The notes under the pieces were generated by a model. The model ran no database searches and was not told where the DNA came from. It saw nothing but the letters and a program-made list of their open reading frames with translations. A program made the position numbers and the translations under genes. Of a DNA stretch of 10,000 nt, positions 1 to 9,721 are shown piece after piece; the stretch's first letter is position 1, and the number at the start of each line of letters is the position of its first letter. Source of the DNA: Symbiodinium natans (Eukaryota; Sar; Dinophyceae; Suessiales; Symbiodiniaceae); contig CAJNDS010002114.1 in the NCBI GenBank assembly GCA_905221605.1, positions 404,132-414,131 on the forward strand. Reading direction: 5' to 3'.

Positions 1-59
1 GTGGTTGAGTTACAAGTACAGTTAGAATTGGGTTATAAGCACTATGAACCTCCAAGTAG

Positions 60-91
60 CCCTAAACCCTAAACCCTAAACGCTAAACCCT
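60..91. repeat. CCCTAAA array
   Basis: Four to five tandem CCCTAAA heptamers, one with a substitution, just downstream (sense direction) of PA14 exon 5. Bases 1-59 show nothing I can identify. Confidence 0.95.
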
Positions 92-95
92 GGGC

Positions 96-225
96 CTCTC
101 GCACATCTCCACCTTGAGCTTGTGGGCACCTGGGCTGAGGAACTTCTCGATGCTGGACTTCTCCAACGGCCCGTGGCAGCCGTCGTTGTCCACAACCAGC
201 TTCCCATCCAAGTAGAGCATGGAAC
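96..225 (-). CDS. PA14 domain, exon 5, end of the domain
   Basis: Acceptor CCCCGAG|GT, then SMLYLDGKLVVDNDGCHG, PLEKSSIEKFLSPGAHKLKV and EMCE. LYLDGKLVVDNDGxHG and the closing 'L(S/T)xGxHxLxVE' strand are textbook PA14. It ends GAGAG|GCCCAG, a GC donor in phase 2, directly before the heptamer array, whose TAG would stop the frame. The frame also runs open upstream of the acceptor, but that part is not PA14-like. Confidence 0.87.
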
Positions 226-3200
226 CTCGGGGGAAGCACGCGAGAGCTGGCTTTGAGAAGAGCCTGTGATGTTCAGGTGTTCGAGGGCATCGCGAGTACA
301 CCTAGCTGTTCAACTTGTGTGTGTGCATATATATATATATATATATAGATATATAGATATATATATATATATATATACACATATCTATACATACATATAT
401 ATGTATATATAGTTTTTATTCATTTATTTAGTTATTTATGTATTTCTGTATATATATATGTATGTACTTTTGACACCTGTGTCTCCAAGGCCCCGGGCAG
501 TCGTCCGAGGTGACGTAGAGCTTGTAGCTGCCCGGCTTCTTGGTGACCAGGCTGCCCTGGCACCTGCTTCAGATGCCCAGGGGGTTTTCAGGTTTTAAGG
601 TTTTAGGGTTTAGGGTTTAGGGTTTAGGGTTTAGGGTTTAGGGTTTAGGGTCTTAGGGTTCATCTCGGCCCCAAACTTATCTTCAGGCTGCACCCGCCCT
701 GCCCCACCTGACGCAGAAGTTGTTGGTTTGCTGGACCTTCGGCCACTTTCCGCTGTCCTGCTAAGAGTAGACCCTCAAACCCCAAACAGACCTTTGGGAT
801 TATAAGGGCATTACATTACCCCAAAAAGGCCAAAAGTTACCTACTCTACTACTAAGAACCCCAAGCAGAGACTTGCACGGCCCGGTCCCAGAAGATCTCG
901 TCGACAACCTCTGTATGCTTCGGGGTCCTCGCAGAGACATCTTGTCGAATTGGGCCCTAAACCCTAAACCCTAAACCCTAAACCCTAAAGGTCCAAAATG
1001 TGATCCTGGGATCCTTTGGTTGGAAGCGTCCTTTAGGGGGAACCTTGCGAGTGTTTCGTTTGGGGGCACAGCTCCTACTATAAGACGGAGCGTTCTGCTC
1101 AGGGTAACCCCCAAAATAATCCCCTAAGACCCCGTGACAAACCCTAAACCCTTTTTATACCCTTTCAAAAAGAAGCAAGTCAAAAACCTCTAAAGCCCCC
1201 CTGAACCCTAAAATTCCCCCTGAAAGCACGCCCCAAAACCGCCCTGCAAATCGAAGTCTTGCCGGGCGTCTGGGCTCCGAGATCCGGAACGGAACACTCG
1301 GTGTTGCCATAGAAGTAGTCGCACTCGAAGCCGTCCTTAGCTGCTCTCTTGAACACTCCTTGGCTGTTGCCTTTACAACCTTTTGTGGCTTAGTCGGGTT
1401 TAGGGTTCTTGAGGCACCTTATTCAAAAGGGGAATCAACGACAACAACTAAGAACTGTCTTCTAGCAGGGTCCAGCGTCCTCGAGGTATGCCGGGTCGGT
1501 GTTGACCTGGTGCGACTAAAAGAGCCAGTGAGGGACCTAAGACCCCAAATTCAAGCGAAACAAGAGCACAAAGTGACCCAAGTGTCCCGCATGACTTGGT
1601 CCCAAGTGATATCCGGTGTCCCAAGTGACCAAGTGAATGAAGGTGTCCCTGTTCCAAGGTGACCCGAGGTGTTCCCGGTGTCATTGCCTTCATTTGCTCC
1701 AGGTGTCCCAAGTTAAACCCCAAGTGACCCAAAGTGTGCTCCAAGTGCTCCCCAGTGCTCTAAGTGGACCCAAGTCTTCAAGTGGCTCAACTACTCCAGA
1801 CGACCCAAGTGACGACAAGGTCCCAAGTGCGTCTTGAGTGCTACGAAGTGACCTTAGTGACTCAAATGCCCCAAGTGACCCAGGTGGCCCGACCGTCCCA
1901 AGTGACCGGGTGAATGAAGTGTCCCAAGTGACCCAGTTCCCAGTGGTGACGAAAGTGCGCCACGTATCCCAAGTGACCCAAGCGACGCAAGTGACGCAAG
2001 TGACCCAAGTGATCCAAGTACCCCAAGTGTTCCCAGTTCTCCCAAAGACTTCAAATGTCCCAAATCTGACCCCCTAGGTGTCCTGAAGTGCTCCAAGCGA
2101 CCCATGTGACACAATGCACCAAGAGTACATGCTGCTTTGTAAGCAAAAGCCTTAACTCCATGAGAGTTGCAACTGGGGGGTCTTGGGGTGGGTAGGATGG
2201 GTAGGTCTGCAGACTAATGTGCTCGCAGACCGCGCTTCCGTCTGGCACGCCCGAAACCCTTAACCCAAAACCCTAAACACTACACCCACCCACCCCCTAA
2301 AAACACAAAAAACAAAAAAAAAAGTGGTCCGCAAAGAGGGATCGCGCAGCAGCTCCCACCTTGATCGAGTCCAGTGTACGCGCCAGCTCTTCCTTGTCAG
2401 CCCAGCAACCATATTCCAGTACGGGCACCCTTTTTGTTGAATACTTTATAACTAAACCCAAACCCTAAACCCTAAATCCTAAACCCCAAACCCCAAACCC
2501 CAAACCCCAAACCCCAAACCCTAAACCCTAAACCCTAAACCCTAAACCCTGACCCCTAAACCTCTCTTCTAGTACCAAAACAGGGAAAGGTTACCACCGG
2601 GCTACCAAGCTTCCGGGGCCCCAATGACGAGGCCTCCATTCTCCTCCACCTGCTCTCAGGGCTTTGGGGGGCTTAGTTTGGGGGTTTAGGGTTTGGGGTT
2701 TAGGGTTTAGGGTTTGGGGTTTGGGGTTTGGGGTTTGGGGTTTCGGGTTTGGGGTTTCGGGTTTAGGGTGAATGGCTTAGGTGGGCTTTGGCGTTTACGG
2801 ACTGGCTCTTAGTGGGCAAATTTTAGGGGGATGTAAGGTGCCTCATTGGTCACAGGCGCGCAAAAAAACCTGGTGACTTGGAGGCGCGGACGCTGTTTTC
2901 GCATGGGCTTTTTAGCTGCTCAAGCACAGTCTGTATGTAGATTTTCCAGGACCGCGAGAATTAGGTTAGGACGTCCCACAGCAGGAGACACAGTAACATC
3001 CGTGATCTTGTGAAGCTACAATTAGCGGAAAGGCCGCAATGGCGGCAAACAAGCACATAAAACCATGGCTTTTACGATGTTTTATGACGTGCACACAAGG
3101 GTCAGTTTCGTGCGTGTTTGTTTCTTTCTTTTATGTTGCTTCTGCTGGCAGTTGTTAGTGGTTCGAGCGTCATGACGACACACCGTTCGCGTAAGCCTTG

Positions 3201-6200
3201 TGACGGTGTGTCTTGTTACAGAAACGTCAAACATCCTGGTGCAGCATGTTGTGCGGAGGAGCATGGATAGAGGAATATGGTCGCAACCAACCCCAATGCA
3301 AAAATTAAAACTCTCCAAAAGTCCACGAAGCAACCAGGTTGTTTACGCGCCTGCTTCCGCCTAATTTCTTCATTCCTTGCTGAGAACCCATATGTTTAGG
3401 GTTTGGCGCTTACGGTGTTTAGGGCTTAGGGTTTAGGATGATCCACAAATCTCTGATGTCTGAACTTGAACTACAAGCCCGCTTCTCAAAGCCAAAGGTC
3501 ACCGGAAGCCCAAGCCAACGCACACCAACAACAACTCGTCTGGGGGCCTGTATCAGCGGAACACCACCCACGAGGACGGTCTGCATGGAGCGATCATACA
3601 CGGCCGGAAAGTCCGGAAACTGCCTGGAAGAAGTCTTACGACTGGAACTAGTAGCTAGCCCCGTCTCAGAATTTTCCGAATCCCAGAAACCCTAAACCCT
3701 AGACGTGGCAAAAGAGTTGCAGCTTGCCCCTGTCACGCAGCCCTAAACCCTAAACCCTAAACCCTAAACCCTAAACCCCTAAAAATCGTTTCAAGGGTTT
3801 TTTAAGCCCGAGCGGCGAAGTGCAACCCAACTCGAAGCTCCTGCGCAGCAGAGGTGCCATCGACCCGAAACCCTCACCGCAATCCCCCAACCAGAAGCGA
3901 AAGGGTTTAGGGTTTAGGGTTTGGGGTTTAGGGTTTAGGGCTTAGGGCTTAGGGCTTAGGGCTTAGGGCTTAGGGCTTAGGGCTTAGGGTCTAGGGTCTA
4001 GGGTCTAGGGTTTAGGGTTTAGGGTTTAGGGGTTCCTCGAGGGGGCATTGGAGGCAGGGGAGAGGGGGTTCAAGGGGGGGGGGGGGGGTTAAAAGGGGGT
4101 TCCATTTGTGTTGAATGGGACCATGGGGGGCGGCCAAGGGCTGTTCTCCCAAAACTTGGGGCTCCTGGGCGGCATCCGCCCCTGTCCCTGGGGCTTGAGG
4201 ATGGGCAGCGCCTCGCCCAAGCTGATCGTCACCTGCAGTCGGCTGAAGGGGCTTAGAGGGGACATTAAAATAGGGTTTTTGGGGGGTTATGCTAGTAGAA
4301 ATAGCAAGGAAACCCATGAGGGAATACTATTAGAAAGCATTCCTAAACCCCAAACCCTCTAGTAATCTACTGTCGTCTCCAAAAGCCCTAAACCCTAAGC
4401 CCTATACCCTAAACCCTAAACCCTAAACCCTAAACCCCCAACCACGACGTCCGGGACCTTGTCGGCACCGTAGCTCATGGAAGTCCAGGGCTTCGGACGG
4501 ATCGCGAGGAATGAGGCCTTGCCTTTCGTCTCCCCCTTGCTACCTGGAAAGGCTTTACGATTGTTTAGGGTGTAGGGTTGAGGGTTAGGGTTTAGGGTTT
4601 AGGGGTTCAAGGTTTGAGGGTTTCAGCGCGGTCTCTGACACCCCTCCGAGCCTCAAGCTTAAAAAACTCGGTGCTCGCTGTCTCCGGTTCAGGGCGAATG
4701 CAAATTATAAGCATCTTCGGATTTACGGACTTCGGGTTTTTCGGCGTTTGGGAGTGTAGGGTGTAAGGTTTAGGGAGTAGGTTTGGTGTTCAGGTTTCAA
4801 GTTTTTCGGGGCTTGTTTGGGGTCTGACCCGGCCTTTGACCACGCAGATGGCGCCGTCCTGGCTGTTGTAAGCCTCCCCCTCCGCTACGACTCCTGGCCA
4901 TCGGCAACTCTTGTGCGTGGAACGTCTGAGGTTCCATTCACCCTAAACCCTAAACCCTAAACCCCCAAACCCTAAACCCCAAACCCTAAACTCCCTAAAC
5001 CCTAGGGGTCCTGCGCTGAGGGCTTGCCTTCTTGGCTTCTAAGAAGGCACCCAACTACGACACGACCCCCTCCCCCCAAATAGGGTTTAGGGTTTAGGAT
5101 TTCGGGTTTAGGGTTTGGGGTTAAAACCCCAAAACCCTAAAACGAACAGAGGCCACTGACCCTAAACCCAAACCCTAAACCCTATAGTAGACAGAAAGCC
5201 ATTAACCCTAAACCCTAAGCCCTGAAGCCTATCATAGACAGAAATCAAAGAACGCTTTGAGGCCCTCCCCGGAACCCAGCGCGTGCGCGCCCTAACCCCC
5301 AAACCCTAGACCCCAAACCCTAAACCCTATATCCCTGGGCCCCTAACCCCCTGAACCCTAAACCTCAAACCCTAAACCCCGAAACCCCAAACCCTAAACC
5401 CCCAAACCCTAAACCCTAAACCCCTAAACCCTAAGCCCCTTATCTGCAAGATACAGCGCGCGCGCCTCCGGTAGCCGCCGAGTCGTCGCCAGACAGCTTC
5501 CCGTCGCTGGCGAGGCGGAGCCAGGGAGCCTTGGGGCTTCAGAGGCACTTGCGCTTGAGAGGGAGTAGGGTTTTGAGTTTAGAGGGTTTAGAGGGATTTG
5601 AGGGTTTAGAGGGTTTAGAGGGTTTAGAGGGATTAGGGTTTCGGGACTTGGGCTTGCGAGGGATTAGAGGGGTTAGGGATTTTCTCAGGGTCTCGGATTT
5701 AGGGTTTAGAGGGTTTCGAGGGTTTAGGGTTTGTTCAGGGTCTAGGATTTAAGGTTTCGGGTGTATTTAGTTAGGGTTTAGAGGGTGTAGAGGAATTGGA
5801 GAGTTCAGACTATTTAGAGGGTTCAGAGGGTTTAAACTTACAGGGTTGAGAGGGTTTAGAGGTTTAGGAGGTTTAGAGGGTTTGGGAGGCTTAGATTGAG
5901 GGCTTCTGAAGCCCTGAATAACAACATCATATACTCCATTCCTACCTCGGACCCCCTATGTGGTCTAAGTTTATGCTTTTGTTTCCTAAACGATAAAAAT
6001 CAGGACTTTCAACAAAGAGACCCTACCCCGAAATCCTAAACCCTGAACCCCACATAATATGTGGTTGAAGGTACGTTGCTTCATAGAAAAGGGACTCCCC
6101 CATCCCCAAAACCTAAACGTAAACCCTAAACCCGAAACCCGAAACCCTGAACCCTGAACCCGAAACCGTAAACCCTAAACCCTAAACCCTAAACCCTAAA

Positions 6201-6761
6201 CCCTACACCCTAAACCCTAAACCCTAAACCCTAAACCCTAAACCCTAAACCCTAAACCCAAGCCGCTCCCTCAGAACCTTTCAAGCCCCGTGTCCCGCCA
6301 GGGCACCGTGGGGGCACACGAGAGCTTCAGACCCTCGAAGCCACCTCAGAGGAGAGGGTTTAGGGTTTAGGTTTGGCGTTTAGGGTTTAGGGTTTAGGGT
6401 TTAGGTTTGGGGTTTAGGGTTTAGGGTTTAGGGTTTAGGGTTTAGGGCTTAGGGTTTAGGGTTTAGGGTTTTGGGGTTTAGGGTTGAGGGTTTAGGGTTT
6501 GGGGCTGAGGGTTTGGGGCTGAGGGTTTAGGGTTCAGGGTTTAGGGTTTAGGGTTTAGGGTTTAGGGTTTAGGGTTTAGGGTTTGGGGCTGAGGGTTTGG
6601 GGCTGAGGGTTTGGGGTTTAGGGTTCAGGGTTCAGGGTTCAGGGTTTAGGCTTGGGGCTTGTTGGGTGTTGGATTTTGGGGCTTCGGGTTTCAGGTTTGG
6701 GGTTTTGGGAGCTTTGGGGGTCAAGACTGGGTGTTTGGTGAGGTTTCGGAGCTTCTTCACA

Positions 6762-6849
<88 letters not shown>

Positions 6850-9679
6850 GCCCTAGGCCCCTTATCCTGCTTGCAGGTTCCTGGATGCTCTCCCATTTCT
6901 CACCCCGGCCTTCGTTCCTTGAAAACCCTCATGAGCAACACCCTAACCCCAGACCCTCAGCCCTAAGCCCTCAACCCGCATGCAAGGAGCCTGACTGCAG
7001 CAGGCTGTACTCGGCTGGGAACATCAGCACACGCGAGGGGTAGGTGATCCAGTCTTGCCCAAGCGAAACAGTCGTGGTGAAAGAGACTCCATCAGCCTCC
7101 CAGGGAGCTGCTCCAAAGTAAGGCCCTTTTTGGCACCAACCAAAACTCCAAAAGGAATACGGGGGCTTCCGAAAATAAGGGTGCCCTTCTTTTGGGTGGG
7201 GTATAAAAGGGGTACCCCTGTTTCGGGAAATGCCCATATAGTATGATGAACCCAGGCCCAAGCTTGACCCGGTGCCTAAGTCCGAGATTTTGGGGTTTAG
7301 GGTTTAGGGTTTAGGGTTTAAGACCTGTCCACGTCCCAACCTCCCAACAACCGACCTCGTGAGCGGTGACCTCGCACTGGATATGGAAAGGCTCCTTTGG
7401 GGCTGAGGGGCTTTGCGTTTTAGGGATTAGGGTTTTAGGGTTGGTCCCTTCTCTTTGTTGTTTTTTTTTTGTTTTGGGGGGGGGGGGGTCATTTCCCTAA
7501 GAAAAGGAACCCCAACAGAAGGGTAGCCGAATTTTGGGCACCCTCAACCCGAAACCCTAAACCCTAAACCCTAAACCCCAGGGACCCTAAAGGGCTGAAG
7601 GCTGTCCCCGCATCATCACGGGGAGCGGCCCTGTGGTTTGCAGAAGTGGCCACATGAGGTGGCTTGGACATGCTTGCTTTCGGGTTTAGGGTTTAGGGCT
7701 AGGGTTTGGGGTTTAGGGTTTAGGGTTTAGGATTTAGGGTGTAGGGTTTTAGGATTCAGGGTTAGGGTTTAGGGTTTAGGGTTTAGGGTTTAGGGTTTAG
7801 GGTTTAGGGTTCAGGGTTCAGGGTTTAGGGTTTAGGGTTTAGGGTTTAGGGTTGTCGCGTTTAGGGTTTAGGGTTTAGGGTGTAGGGTTTAGGGTTTAGG
7901 ATTTAGGGTTTAGGGTTTTAGGATTCTAGGGTTTAGGGTTCAGGGTTTAGGATTTAGGATTTAGGATTTAGGATTTAGGGCCCTGTAAATCCTTACACCC
8001 TCAGCTGCAGTCCTTGGGGCGGGCCAGGCCGTCGCCAAAGCTGATGATTCCTCTCTGCTCAGGGCTCAAGGCTTCCCAGGACTTCTGAAGATACTAAGCC
8101 CTAGACCCCAAACCCTAAACCCTAGCCCTAAACCCTAAACCCCAAACCCTAAACCCTAGCCCTAAACCCTAAACCCTAAACCCTAGCCCTAAACCCGAAA
8201 CCCACAGGCCAAACATCCTGTCTCACCGTTCAGGGTCAGGCTGTGCGCTGCCAGCTCACAGTCGGAGCTCAGCTCATAACCTTTTCGGGTTTAGGGTTTA
8301 GGGTTTAGGGTTTAGGGTTTAGGGTTTCGGGTTTTGGGTTTAGGGGTTAGGGGTTGATTCAGGAAGTACAGGGGTCTACGGTTCAGGGTTTAGGGGTTTA
8401 GAGTTTAGGGTTTAGGGTTTAGGGTTTAGGGTTTAGGGTTTAGGGTTTAGGGTTTAGGGGTTTCGGGTTTCGGGCGAGGGATTAGGGGAGGGCTGATGGG
8501 TTCGGAGTTGGGGGCATCCGATATTCCTTTTGGGTACCTACCTTCAGCAGCCTTGTAGTTAGGGTGGCCAACACATTGTCCCGAATTCAGGGAACTGACC
8601 TTTTTAGGGCGGAAGGTTTTCGGGCTTAGGATTTCGGAGCGTAGAATGTAGAGTGGGGGATTGCGGGTTCGGCGGTTGGGGGTTGGGACTTAGGGGCTTG
8701 TGGGGTTTATGGTTTAGGTTTACGGTTCAGGGTTCAGGGTTTAGGGTTTAGTGTTTAGGGTTTAGGGCTTGGGTGATCTGAAGGTGGTTTCGGCAACTTG
8801 GGCTTTAGGGCTGTTGGGTCTTGAGCGGGTGGGCGATGAATGTAAGTGCAACCTTTTCGGGGTCAAGGAGCCTCTTTTTGTTTTTGGTAGTAGTAGACGC
8901 GTTCGACACATATCATCCCTAAACCCTAAACCCTACACCCCAAACCCCAAACCCTAAACCCTAAACCCCAAACCCCAAACCCCACACCCTAAACCCTAAA
9001 CCCCAAACCCTAAACCCTAAACCCCAAACCCTAAACCCTAAACCCCAAACCCTAAACCCTAATCCCGAAACCCTGCTCATGGCAACTGCCATGCCCGGAG
9101 CTGGTCGCAACACATGGGGGCTTCAGGTTTGAAGGCCAGTGGCCCTTTATCTCTTTTCGTTACCCTTACTTCCCGAATATAAATATCTATATATATATAT
9201 ATACCCTTATAAGAACCCCGAATATATGCCCTATAACACAGAACCCTGCTTAAAGAGACCACCAATCCTTTTAAGGCTTGAGGTTTCGGGGGGCCAGCTT
9301 CCGCAGGATACATCGACAAGTCGCACACCCTGGGCCGAGGCACGAGAAGCGGTTCGTGGTCTTGGTTCCAAGGAGATATCGGTGCCCACCACGGAAAGCT
9401 GCAGGGCAGGACGCGCCGCAGGAAATGAGAGATCTGTGCCAGAAAACCGCTAGCACGAACGCAAAACGTACGTTCACAAGCCGCGCCTTGTCGGGATAAA
9501 AGAAGGGGGTTGCGGTGACGTGTCCTGTGCAAAGCCCACAACCCTGTAGCGCCCAGCCGCTGTCACTGCAGATTCAGGTTTTAGTTTAGGGTTGTGGGCA
9601 CTTGCAAGTAGGTTAACTGAATGCTGCGATACCATTCTAAATCCTATGCCCTAAACCATGCTCAACCATCTAGAGTACA

Positions 9680-9721
<42 letters not shown>

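Noticed and set aside
882-956. Longer form of PA14 exon 2 starting at TTTAG|GGC
   Set aside because: Would duplicate the 'xxTP' turn of the domain; the 29-nt form joins exon 1 and gives a continuous PA14 alignment.
1637-2077. Plus open frames in the minisatellite
   Set aside because: Artefact of a 9-bp repeat unit lacking stops.
3438-3695. 85-residue plus open frame
   Set aside because: Antisense to a better-supported minus exon, with no splice or family support.
6874-6921. Minus stretch GEKWESIQEP as an exon
   Set aside because: The exons on either side join in phase (G+GT) without it; three frames are open, so the signal is weak.
6597-7043. 148-residue plus open frame with a poly-HT stretch
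   Set aside because: Translation of heptamers and the (AC)n microsatellite.
7199-7210. TATAAAA box on the plus strand
   Set aside because: Lies inside a dispersed element within an intron, with no gene start nearby; dinoflagellates seldom use TATA boxes.
8811-8852. Minus open stretch VALTFIAHPLKTQQ as an exon
   Set aside because: It would leave an intron of only 19 nt from the 8872 exon end, too short to be spliced, and phases already fit without it.
9077-9541. 154-residue minus-strand open frame
   Set aside because: Runs through the AT microsatellite (repeated IYIYI) and mixes frames of separate exon candidates; not a single exon.
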